From Paenibacillus sp. cl123 (GTDB lineage Bacteria; Bacillota; Bacilli; Paenibacillales; NBRC-103111), in assembly GCF_900101595.1 (NCBI RefSeq), contig NZ_FMYY01000003.1:243889-307888 (forward strand): a DNA stretch of 64,000 nt. The letters are read 5' to 3'. Shown piece after piece: positions 46,871-56,100 of the stretch (within the stretch, counting starts at the first letter, position 1; each line of letters starts with the position of its first letter). The notes under the pieces were generated by a model. It had not been told where the DNA came from and ran no database searches. It saw only the letters and a list, made by a program, of their open reading frames with translations. The position numbers and the translations under genes were made by a program.

Positions 46871-46904
46871 CACTTCGAAGGCACAGATGCTATAATTCGA
46901 AGTG
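46871..46904 (+). other. EBS1 hairpin of the group II intron
   Basis: A 9-bp stem presents a 16-base loop that contains GATGCT (46886-46891), complementary to IBS1 AGCATC. A46885, just 5' of EBS1, matches the first exon 2 base for the delta-delta' pair. Confidence 0.85.
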
Positions 46905-47109
46905 ATACCCAAGCTTCCCGCGCTGACGCACACCTGAAGAGGTGGAACGGACGAAAGGACCATCCGACAACTTATCGCGCTTGGACGGATATGACTAAAT
47001 GGGGATTGCCTAAGTGGGAACGCCGACCCGGCTATATCCTGCAGAGGATTGAATATCTCATATGGCAACGGAGTCTCCATAGTAGTCCGAGACAGGGAAA
47101 GCCTGTTAC

Positions 47110-48630
47110 ATGGCGAAGGGAGACAGCTTGTCGGTATACATGCAGCGGAAAGGAGCGCAAGGCTCCATGAATTCTGGCGAAGCTTTATACCTATTGACCA
47201 AAATATCCAAGCAAAAACCGGATTATGTGTTCGAGCGGGTGTATCGTCATTTCTACAATCCTGACTTCTATCTCCGGGCTTATGACAGGCTTCGCGCCAG
47301 GAACGGCAGGGGAGAAGCAGGCAGCGGCAAGGAAACAGCCGCCTTGTTCCCTATGGATAAGGTCATGTCGCTCATCGAATTGATGAAAAATGAATCGTAT
47401 CAACCACGAAGAAGGGACAGCCGAGGAAGGACAGGACAGCCCCCGTCACCGGGTTTGCCCGCTTTCACGGACAGCCTTATTCAGGAAATCGGCAGGATGA
47501 TTCTTGATGCGATTTATGAGCCCGTTTTCGAGGATTTCAGTCACGGCTACAGACCGGATCGCAGCTGTCATACGGCCTTATGCGAAGCGCTAGACAACTT
47601 CAACGGGGCGGCCTGGTTGATCAAGGGAGATATCAAGGGGCATCTGGACAGCATCTCCTACCTTAAACTGATCGCGCTCCTGGAGAAGAAAATCAACGAT
47701 GCGAAATTTATCCGGCTGATCCGGAAATTTCTGAGGGCGGGATACCTGGAAGATTGGAAGCAGGGCGGGACTTACAGCGGCACGCCGCAAGGCGGAATCC
47801 TCGGTCCGGCGCTTGCCAACATTTACCTGGACTCCTTCGATAAATGGCTGCGCTCTTATCAAGTCGAAGAGCGGGCGGCCGCTCGAAGCCACGCCCATCG
47901 CGAGCCTTTTCAGCACTTGGAAGCCAATCGCATCGCATGCATTCGTTATGCCGGCGACTTTGTCGTTGCCGTGTGGGGCAGCAGAGCGCAAAGCGAATCC
48001 GTACGACATGATATAAAGAGGTTTATGAGGGACGTCCTGGAGATCGAGCTTTTAGAAGGAGAGCTTCGGACGGCTCACGCCGGCAGCGGCGTCAAATTCC
48101 TCGGGCATATCATGAAAGTCCAAGACGACTGGCGTCTTCGAACAGACACAAACGGCGTAAAGAAGATGGCGGGCATCGGCCGCGCCCAGCTCTTCATGCC
48201 GGAGGATACGGTCCGGACGTTCATTACGGCGCATAAGCTGGTCAAGGACATGGATGCCAAGCAATGGAGAATGCTTCCCGTTCCCGCTATTCTTCATAAG
48301 CCCGACGCGGACATCGTCGCCCTGTACAACGCCCGACTGCTGGGGCTGTACCGGTATTACAGGATGGCGGTCAACGTAAACAGAGCTATGCAGCAATTGA
48401 GGCATGTCATGGAATACAGCTGCCTGGCGACGCTCGCGGCCAAACATCAAGCGAGCATTGCCCAAGTCAAGCGGAAGTTCAGGGCGGGCAAGCATTGGGG
48501 AATTCCTTATGAAGACGATAGCGGACAGATGCGTATGCTGTACTTCTACAAGGACGGATTTGCGAGAGTAAACGCGCCTTATACGGCATCCGATCCCGAT
48601 CTTCAGCCGCATCCCAAGCTTTCCCCCTGA
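47110..48630 (+). CDS. Group II intron maturase with degenerate reverse transcriptase (YAGD)
   Basis: A 506-residue intron-encoded protein of the mitochondrial-like class. Conserved blocks are PVFEDFSHGYRPDRSCHTAL (RT motif, about 138-157), GDIKGHLDSI (173-182), SGTPQGGILGPALANIYL (223-240), and the thumb/maturase domain X (about 340-460, with YNARLLGLYRYYRMAVN). There is no C-terminal HNH endonuclease. The catalytic YADD box is YAGD (280-283): GGC at 47953-47955, one transition away from GAC. The usual RPLGIP of RT1 reads PSPGLP, and the Phe of GDIKGCFD is Leu. The reading frame is still full length, so selection for splicing help without reverse transcription is likely. An alternative start is ATG 47167 (MNSGEALYLLTK), with AGGAG upstream, which matches relatives better. 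Confidence 0.92.
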   Translation: MAKGDSLSVYMQRKGAQGSMNSGEALYLLTKISKQKPDYVFERVYRHFYNPDFYLRAYDRLRARNGRGEAGSGKETAALFPMDKVMSLIELMKNESYQPRRRDSRGRTGQPPSPGLPAFTDSLIQEIGRMILDAIYEPVFEDFSHGYRPDRSCHTALCEALDNFNGAAWLIKGDIKGHLDSISYLKLIALLEKKINDAKFIRLIRKFLRAGYLEDWKQGGTYSGTPQGGILGPALANIYLDSFDKWLRSYQVEERAAARSHAHREPFQHLEANRIACIRYAGDFVVAVWGSRAQSESVRHDIKRFMRDVLEIELLEGELRTAHAGSGVKFLGHIMKVQDDWRLRTDTNGVKKMAGIGRAQLFMPEDTVRTFITAHKLVKDMDAKQWRMLPVPAILHKPDADIVALYNARLLGLYRYYRMAVNVNRAMQQLRHVMEYSCLATLAAKHQASIAQVKRKFRAGKHWGIPYEDDSGQMRMLYFYKDGFARVNAPYTASDPDLQPHPKLSP

Positions 48631-48750
48631 ATAAAATGCGGCGGACGCGCGAAACCATGCCAGGCAGCGGAAGCTATGCATTGCTTGTCAGCCATGTCGG
48701 GACAGCATCTATCCGCGGTGAACGGAATTTTGGTCGAAATGACAAGCGGA

Positions 48751-48845
48751 GAGCCGTATACTTGGAGACAAGTACGTACGGTTCGGAGGGGAGTTCTGCG
48801 AAACCTGTCCCGGCAACGGGAGAAGGCGCGGGGGGCTTACCCTAC
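48751..48845 (+). other. Group II intron domains V and VI
   Basis: Domain V spans 48751-48784. It starts GAGCCGTATAC and ends GTACGTACGGTTC, with the catalytic AGC triad at 48752-48754. Domain VI starts at AGGGGAG (48787-48793), which pairs with CTTACCCT (48836-48843), leaving A48839 bulged, seven bases from the intron end, as expected for the branch-point adenosine. The intron ends AC at 48845. Confidence 0.92.
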
Positions 48846-51665
48846 TATCGTTTCCGGCTCGCAGAGCCAGGCTTGTTTCAAGAGAAATACAAAAGCTACC
48901 GGCTGGACGGAGCGGAGCCCGGGCAGCGGATCGATTTGGCCCGGAATTTCCGGAGCCGTCAGGAGGTAGTGGACGGAACGAACTATATATTCCGTCAGGT
49001 GATGAAAGAAAGCGTCGGAGAGATTGACTACGACGAGCGGGCGGAGCTTGTCTATGGAGCGGCCTACCCGCCGGCTGAAGGGGAGAGCGGGGCGCCGGAG
49101 CTGGTGCTGATCGACCGATCGTCCGCCGAACCCACGGAGCCGAGGGTGGCAGACGCCGACGCCGAGACGGAAGACAACGCTTCTTCCGGGCCGGACGGAG
49201 CGTCCGAGGCGAAGGATCTGGAGACGGCGCAGCTCGAGGCCAGATTTATGGCCGAACGCATACGCAGCATGATGGGCGAAGGCGGCCGAGGCAAACGCCA
49301 AGTGTTCGACAAGCAGTCAAAGGGCATGCGGGATATCGCTTACCGCGATATCGTCGTGCTGCTCCGGGCAACCCAGCAGTGGGCGCCTGTGCTGGTCGAG
49401 GAGCTCAGGCAGCAGGGCATCCCCGCATATGCGGAGCTTAATACCGGCTATTTTACGGCGACAGAGGTACAAGTCGTGCTTTCGCTGCTCAAGATCATCG
49501 ATAATCCGTATCAGGATATTCCGCTTGCCGGGGTGCTTCGTTCCCCGCTTGTCGGTCTGACCGAAGAGGAGTTGGCGGCGATCCGGATCGCCCGCAGGAG
49601 CGGCTCTTATTTCGATGCGGTACGCAGCTTTGCCTTCCGCGCTTCCGATGCGGATACATCGCAAGGAGCGGCAGAGCCGGGAACGGCGGATATAGAGGAT
49701 GCGGAAGAAGAGCGTCTGGCCGAAAGACTGCTGGAGCGGGCAGGCAGGAACGAAGAGGCCGTACTGCCGGCTAGAGCGTTGTATGTGCCGGCGGAACCGA
49801 AGGCCACGGATGCGGACAGCTTGCTTAAGGACAAGCTGCAGCGGTTTCTGGGCGCCCTCGGCGTATGGAGGATGCAATCGCTGCAGGGACCGCTCGCCGA
49901 GCTGATCTGGACGATATACCGGGATATAGGATATTTCGACTTCGTCGGAGGGCTGCCGGGCGGCGAGCAGCGTCAGGCGAACCTGCGCGCTTTATACGAC
50001 CGCGCTCAGCAGTACGAGGCTACGAGTTTGCGGGGGCTGTTCCGGTTTCTCCGGTTCATAGAAAGAATGCAGGATACCGGGGGCGACCTTGGCACGGCCC
50101 GAGCGCTTGGCGAGCAGGAGGACGTCGTGCGGATCATGACGATCCATAAAAGCAAGGGACTCGAATTTCCCGTCGTATTTGTCGCCGGCTGCGGCAAAAT
50201 GTTCAATCGCCGGGAGCTGACGGATGCTTTCCTGCTGCACAAGGAGCTGGGCTTCGGTCCGAAGCTGATGGACCCCGCAAGCCGCTTCAGCTACCCGACG
50301 CTGCCTTGGCTGGCGATCAAGCAGAAGATCCGGATGGAGATGCTGGCCGAGGAGATGAGAGTGCTGTACGTAGCGCTGACGCGGGCCAAAGAAAAGCTGA
50401 TTCTGGTCGCCACCGTTCGCGGGCTGGAGAAGCAGCTTGCCTCCTGGGCGCGTTATGTCGGCTACAGCGGGCAGACGCTGCCGGACGATACGCTGGCTGC
50501 CGCCAAATGCTACCTTGACTGGATCGGACCTGCGATCATGCGTCATCCGGACGGAGACGTATTGCGCCAAGCGATCGGTCTGGACGAGAAGACGTCTCCG
50601 TCGATGGGCCGGGAGCCGTCGCAGTGGACGGTTCACGTGCTGAGCCCGGACAGGTTTGCTCATATCGCGGAGGCGGCAACCGCAGCGGAGTCTGTCGAGG
50701 ACGATCCGCGTTGGCTCGCCGTAGAGCGCCATGAGCCGGTAGAAGGAACCGAACGGTGGGAGCCGGAAGTATGGAAGCGGCTGTCCTGGGAATACGGATA
50801 CCGGGAAGCGACCCATATGTTCTCCAAGACGTCGGTCACCGAGCTCAAGCGGCTTACGGAGCATGAGAAGCTGCTGGAGCTGTTCGGGGACGAGCCTGCT
50901 TCCGCCTATTGGAACCGGGAGAGTCCGGAGCCGCCGCTGGAAGCGTCGGCAATCGGGGATAGGACCGGCGCAGAGCCTCCGAAAGCTCCATTATTGGGGG
51001 AGCGGGTCAACGAAGAGCAGCCGGGCTTGATGTCTGGGTGGGACGGGTCCGGCGGCGGCGTGAACGGAGCCGGTTATCAAGCGGCGAACGGCAGCTTCAG
51101 GCCGCTGATCGTGCGCAGACCCCGCTTCCTGGAGCAGCGGGAGCTGAACGCTGCCGAACGGGGCTCGGTGTTCCATGCTGTGATGCAGCATATTTCCCTC
51201 AGCCGGCTGCCCCGGACAGAAGATGTGGAAAACACGCTGGCCGATATGGTGCTGCGGGAGCTGCTGACAGAAGAGCAGCGGGCGCTCGTAGACCCCCAGG
51301 TGATCGTATCCTTCTATTCGAGCACGCTCGGTGAACGGCTGCTGGCCGCGCAGCGGGTTTACCGGGAGCTTCCCTTCAGCTTCGGAATGCCGGCAGCGGA
51401 CATCTACCGGCAGGCGGACCCGGAGGGAGCGGAAGATATCGTGATGCTGCAGGGAGTCATCGACTGTCTGATCGACGAAGGAGACGGCTTCGTGCTGGTC
51501 GATTACAAGACGGACCGGCTGAAGGGCGTCCCGCCCCGCAAGCTGGCCGAGAAGTACAGGCTGCAGCTTGAGCTGTATGCCAGAGCGGTGGAGGCCATTT
51601 GGAAGAAGCCGGTCAAGGAGACATTTGTTTTCTTGTTCGACGGGGCTCATCTGGTGGAGCTGTAA
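48846..51665 (+). CDS. addA: AddA helicase/nuclease, exon 2
   Basis: Codons 449-1387 of AddA after splicing. It opens with YRFRLAEPGLFQEKYKSYRLDG (second half of motif III). It then has motif V (RIMTIHKSKGLEFPVVFVAGCGK), motif VI (RVLYVALTRAKEKLILVAT) and the RecB-type nuclease domain with RGSVFHAVMQHI and GVIDCLIDEGDGFVLVDYKTD. The exon begins at a codon boundary (TAT) and needs no start codon of its own; the frame does extend upstream into the intron to 48636, but those 70 codons are not AddA-like. Three low-complexity inserts are present (about 49096-49230, 49630-49720 and 50900-51090). Confidence 0.93.
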   Translation, partial: YRFRLAEPGLFQEKYKSYRLDGAEPGQRIDLARNFRSRQEVVDGTNYIFRQVMKESVGEIDYDERAELVYGAAYPPAEGESGAPELVLIDRSSAEPTEPRVADADAETEDNASSGPDGASEAKDLETAQLEARFMAERIRSMMGEGGRGKRQVFDKQSKGMRDIAYRDIVVLLRATQQWAPVLVEELRQQGIPAYAELNTGYFTATEVQVVLSLLKIIDNPYQDIPLAGVLRSPLVGLTEEELAAIRIARRSGSYFDAVRSFAFRASDADTSQGAAEPGTADIEDAEEERLAERLLERAGRNEEAVLPARALYVPAEPKATDADSLLKDKLQRFLGALGVWRMQSLQGPLAELIWTIYRDIGYFDFVGGLPGGEQRQANLRALYDRAQQYEATSLRGLFRFLRFIERMQDTGGDLGTARALGEQEDVVRIMTIHKSKGLEFPVVFVAGCGKMFNRRELTDAFLLHKELGFGPKLMDPASRFSYPTLPWLAIKQKIRMEMLAEEMRVLYVALTRAKEKLILVATVRGLEKQLASWARYVGYSGQTLPDDTLAAAKCYLDWIGPAIMRHPDGDVLRQAIGLDEKTSPSMGREPSQWTVHVLSPDRFAHIAEAATAAESVEDDPRWLAVERHEPVEGTERWEPEVWKRLSWEYGYREATHMFSKTSVTELKRLTEHEKLLELFGDEPASAYWNRESPEPPLEASAIGDRTGAEPPKAPLLGERVNEEQPGLMSGWDGSGGGVNGAGYQAANGSFRPLIVRRPRFLEQRELNAAERGSVFHAVMQHISLSRLPRTEDVENTLADMVLRELLTEEQRALVDPQVIVSFYSSTLGERLLAAQRVYRELPFSFGMPAADIYRQADPEGAEDIVMLQGVIDCLIDEGDGFVLVDYKTDRLKGVPPRKLAEKYRLQLELYARAVEAIWKKPVKETFVFLFDGAHLVEL

Positions 51666-51752
51666 GCAATGGTTCACAGAACTGCCGGGGTGCAGTTGAA
51701 GGGTAGAAGTCGAGGACAGAGGGTGCGTTAAAAGAAGAAGGGGGAGCAAGGC

Positions 51753-52937
51753 ATGCGCATATTGCATACGGCGGATTGGCATCTTGGACGCACGCTGGAA
51801 GGACGGAGCCGGCTCGCCGAGCAGGAGGCGTTCGTAGACGAGTTGGCGTCGATCGTCCGTGACAGCAGGATCGACCTCATTTTGCTTGCGGGCGATGTGT
51901 ACGATTCCGTGAATCCGCCGGCGGCGGCCGAGCAATTGTTTTATGAGGCGCTAGCCCGTCTATCGGATCAAGGAAGCCGGCCGGTGTACGTGATTGCCGG
52001 CAACCACGATCATCCTGACAGGCTGGCGGCGGCGGCCCCGCTTGCGGACAAGCTGGGCGTCAAGCTGATCGGCTTGCCGGAGAATCGCGTGCACCGGATA
52101 GCGATCCCGCGGACGGAGGAGACAGCCATGCTGTTCGCTCTGCCTTATCCTTCCGAGGCGCGGCTGAAGGAGCTGCTGACGGAAGGGACGGACGAGGCCT
52201 TGCTGCGGGCCGCCTATTCGGATCGGGTGCGGCATCTTGTACAGGAGCAGGCCCGGCATTTCGGCCCGGATACGGTCAATTTGCTGATGAGCCATCTGTA
52301 CGTGATGGGAGGCAAGGAAACGGACTCGGAGCGCCCGATTCAGGTCGGCGGAGCTTATACGGTCGACGCCTCCGCGCTGTCGACGGGCGTAAGCTACGCG
52401 GCGCTTGGCCATCTTCACCGGCCGCAGCAGCAGACGAGCGGGGATTGCCTGCTCCGGTACAGCGGCTCGCCGCTTGCGTACAGCTTCTCCGAAGCGGGAC
52501 AAGCGAAGTCGGTTACGATTGTCGATATGAAGCCGGGAGAGGCGCCCACGCTCGAGGAAATCTACCTTGGCTGCGGACGCCCTCTGGTGGAGTGGACGGC
52601 GCGCGGAGGTCTGGCCGAGGTACATAGCTGGCTGGACGAGGGCAAGGATGCGAGCGCCTGGATCGACCTGGAGCTGCATCTGCAGGAGACGATCTCTCTG
52701 GAGCAGATTCACCGGCTCAGGCAGGCGCGGGAAGGGTTTATTCATATCCGGCCCGTTTATCCGGAGCTGCAGGCGGAAGCCGACCAGGTCCGCCAGGTGG
52801 CGAAGTTGCCGATGGACGAGCTGTTTCGCCGGTTCTATGAGCGGCAGACCGGCGGCGCTCAGCCGGAGCCGGAGCTGACCCGGCTGTTTCTGGAGCTGCT
52901 GGCGGACGAGGACGATGACGCGGCTTCCGGCATGTAG
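51753..52937 (+). CDS. sbcD: Exonuclease SbcCD, subunit D
   Basis: Mre11-type nuclease that, with SbcC, cleaves DNA hairpins and processes blocked ends. The 394 residues contain the phosphoesterase motifs TADWHLGRTL (5-14), LLAGDVYDSVNP (about 48-59), GNHDHPDR (about 83-90), LMSHLYVMGG and GHLHRPQ (about 218). ATG 51753 follows AAGGGGGAGC. It follows addA by 87 bp and precedes sbcC by 174 bp, as in the B. subtilis addBA-sbcDC cluster. Confidence 0.96.
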   Translation: MRILHTADWHLGRTLEGRSRLAEQEAFVDELASIVRDSRIDLILLAGDVYDSVNPPAAAEQLFYEALARLSDQGSRPVYVIAGNHDHPDRLAAAAPLADKLGVKLIGLPENRVHRIAIPRTEETAMLFALPYPSEARLKELLTEGTDEALLRAAYSDRVRHLVQEQARHFGPDTVNLLMSHLYVMGGKETDSERPIQVGGAYTVDASALSTGVSYAALGHLHRPQQQTSGDCLLRYSGSPLAYSFSEAGQAKSVTIVDMKPGEAPTLEEIYLGCGRPLVEWTARGGLAEVHSWLDEGKDASAWIDLELHLQETISLEQIHRLRQAREGFIHIRPVYPELQAEADQVRQVAKLPMDELFRRFYERQTGGAQPEPELTRLFLELLADEDDDAASGM

Positions 52938-53111
52938 CAGGGGGTTCAGCCGGGGGGCCGCTGATTCTGGAGCTGCTTGCGGATGAGGGCGGATACACGC
53001 ACCGGCATGTAGCGGCTTGGCTGATGCCCTGCTACAAGGGAGCGGAAGACGAAGGATGGCTGCAGAACCGGCGCTGCCGGCTGCGGCCGTCCTTCCAGAG
53101 GAGGAATTGGA

Positions 53112-56100
53112 ATGAGACCCATATCGCTGCAAATTACAGGGCTGCAAAGCTATCGAGAGCTGCAGGAGATTGATTTCACGGCTTTGACGGGAGCGGGGGT
53201 GTTTGGCATCTTCGGGCCTACCGGCAGCGGCAAGTCCTCGCTGCTGGATGCGATCACCTTGGCCTTGTTCGGCAAGGTGGAGCGCGCGCCGAGCGGCACG
53301 CAGGCGGTGATGAATCAGGCGGAGGATGTGCTCTCCGTATCCTTCGGCTTCGAGCTGTCTTCGCCGGGCGGTCCGGTCCGCTACCGGGTGGACCGGCAGT
53401 TCAAGCGCAGCGGCGACCAGTCGATGCTGGGCAGCGTTTGCCGGCTGATCCGGCAGCAGGACGGGGAGACGGTTGTACTGGCCGACAAGGCGGGGGAAGT
53501 TAACGGGCAAGTGCAGGAGCTGCTCGGGCTCTCGATGGCCGACTTTACCCGCGCGGTTGTGCTGCCTCAGGGCAAATTCGCGGAGTTTCTGACATTGGCG
53601 GGCAAGGACCGCCGCGCGATGCTCCAGCGGTTGTTTCACCTGGAGCCGTACGGCGATCGGCTGACAGCCAAGACATCCGCCCGCTACAAGCAGGCGGATG
53701 CGGGTGTGAAGCAGCTGCAAGCGGAGCAGCAGGGCTTGGGCGACGCCTCGCAGGAGGCTGTAAGCGAGGCTGAAGCAAGGCTTGCGGCGGCGCAGTCGGC
53801 CGCCCGCGCGGCCCGCGAGGCGCTGGCCGCCTGCGAGCGGCTGGCGGCGGAGCAGCGCGCGCTGCTCGAGCTGCAGCGCGAGCGCGGCGCGCAAGCCGAG
53901 CGCCGGGCGAGCCTCGCCGCCGAAGCGCCGCGCATAGCCGCGCTGGCTGCACGGCTCGCCCGCGCAGCCGAGGCCGAGCGGCTGCGCCCGCTGCTGCGCC
54001 GGCGGCTGGCCGCGCGCGCGCAGCTCGCGGACGCCAGCGCGGCGTCCGCGGCGGCTTCGGCCGCGCTGGCCGGCGCGCAGCGCTCGCTCGAGGCCGCGGA
54101 GGCCGCGCATCAGGCCGCCCGCGAGGCGCTGGCGGCCCGGGAGGCGCCGCTCGCCGCGCGGCTCGAGCAGCTGCGCTACGCCGCGGAGCTGGCGGCTGAG
54201 CTGGCCGCGGCCCGCGAGCGCTTGGCCGAGCTGGCCGCCGAAGCCGGCCGGGCGCAAGCGGGGCTGGCCGCGCAGCGCGCCGAGGAGGCGCGCGAGCGCG
54301 AGCTGCGCGAGAAGGCGCAGCTGCGGCAGGCGCAGCTCAAGGCGGAGCTGGCGCGCGTCGAGACGCCCGCCGCCGCCCGGAGGCGGCTGCAGGAAGCGCT
54401 GCAGGCTGCGCGCGAGCTGGAACGCACGGCTGCTCTGACCGCCGAGCGGCAAGCGGCGGCGGAGGGGCAGCGGCAGGAAGCCGTGCGCGAGAGGCAGCGG
54501 CTGCAGGAGCTGGCCGAGCAGGAGCGGGCCTGGAGCGAGCGGGCAGCCGGCTGGCTCGGGCGCGCCGCAGAGCTGCGCCAGGGAGCCGCTGCCGCCGAGG
54601 CGAGGCTGCAGGAGCTCGAGCAGGCCGGAGGCCGCGAGGAGGAGCTCCGCCGGAGGCGGGAGCTGGCGGCCGAGCGGGAGGCGATGGCCCAGGCGCTTGC
54701 CGCGCAGCTTCAGGCCGGGGAGCCTTGCCCGGTCTGCGGCTCGCTGGAGCATCCGGCGCGGGAAGCCCATGCGCGCAGCGAAGGCCCGGAAGCTGCGGCT
54801 GCCCAGTCGGGACCGGCGGACGGGCAGCTGCCGGCGGCAGAGGCGGATAGCGAGTCCGAGCGGCGGACGAGGGAAGCCGCCGAGCTGGAGTTGTGCCGCA
54901 AGCAGACGCGGGAGGAGCAGTTCGCCGCGCGCAGGCTGCTGCAGCGGCTGGATTCGCTGGAGCGCCAGTGCGAGCAGCTGTTCGAGGCGGAGGCTGCGGA
55001 GGGGGCCGCTTCTTCGCAGCGGGAGCTGCGGGAAGCGCGGCTGCAGGCGGCAGCCGGTCTGACCGGAATAGGCGCTGAGGCGGCGAACCGTCGGAGCGGC
55101 GAAGGGGATGCGGATATCTCCGCACCTGTTTTCGGACAATTGGCCGAGCATCTTAGCCGGGAATTTTCTGCCTCGTTGGCCGCTGCGCACGCGGATTGCA
55201 TAAGAAGGCTTCGCCGCTTGGAGCGAGCGACGGACGAGCTTGAGAGCGGATGGCAGGAGCTTCTCCAGCAATACCGGCAAGGCGAGCGCAGGCGGCAGGA
55301 GCTGGAGACGAGGCTTCAGACGCTGCAAGCAGCGCTTGCCGCCGAAGAGAAGAAGGCGGAGGAGTGGGGGCAGGCGCTTGCCGCCCAAAACAAGACATGG
55401 CAGGCCGAGTACCCGGAATGGGAGCCGGCGCAAGTTCCGGCCCTTGCCGAGCAGGGGAGGCGTCAGGAGGAGGCGGCTGAGGATATTCGCCAGCGGCTGG
55501 AGAAAAGCGTCTCCTTCTTGCAGGAGAAGGATGCCCGACTGCAGCAGCTCCAACTGGAGCAGACAGAGCTGGAGAAGCACGCCGTACGGGTAGTTGCCGA
55601 GCAGGAAGCGCTGGAACGCCAGCTTAAGCTTCAGTCGGAGCGCCTGCACGGACTGGCGGGCGACGGCGACCCGGCCCGCTTGGCCGCAGAGGCCAATGCC
55701 GAGCTGCTGCGGCTGCGCGAGGAGGCGGGCGCGGCCAATCAGCGCCGAGAGCTGTCGCTGGCCGCTCATCAGGCGGCCGCCGCCCGAACCGCCGCAGCCG
55801 CGCAGGCAGAGCAATCGGCGGCTGCGCTTGAGGCGCAGACGCATCAAGAATGGCTTGAGCTGTCCGGAGCTGCAGGCTTTGCGGCAGAGGCCGATGTGGA
55901 AGCGGCGCTGCTCTCCGCCGAGCAAATCTCCGCCTGGAGCCGTGAAGTAGAGAACCACGGCAAGCAGGAGCATCAAGCGGCTGTCCGGCTTCAGGAGCTG
56001 GATGCCTTGCTCGCCGGCCGTTCCGTGTCGGACGAAGCCTGGGAACTTACCGAGCGCCAGCTGGCTGCCTGCAAGCGGCAGGATGAAGAGGCGCTTCAGG

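Larger units (their letters stand above)
46578..48845 (+). mobile_element. Group II intron inserted in addA
   Basis: A 2268-bp intron in the sense direction. It begins GTGCGCCC, as in IIA/mitochondrial-like introns, and ends CCCTAC (AY rule). Exact removal joins GDVKQSI to YRFRLAEPG, restoring AddA motif III in frame. Domain V (48751-48784) and domain VI with a bulged A (48839) are present. EBS1 sits in the loop of a hairpin whose 9-base arms CACTTCGAA (46871-46879) and TTCGAAGTG (46896-46904) match perfectly. The base before EBS1 (A46885) can pair with the first exon 2 base (T48846), the delta interaction of IIA introns. An ORF in domain IV encodes a maturase with a broken RT active site. 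Splicing looks possible; mobility does not. Region 46578-47109 is domain I-III RNA with no gene. Confidence 0.95.

Noticed and set aside
48636..48845. Upstream extension of the addA exon 2 frame as a separate protein start
   Set aside because: The 70 codons are translated intron sequence, including domains V and VI, and have no similarity to AddA.
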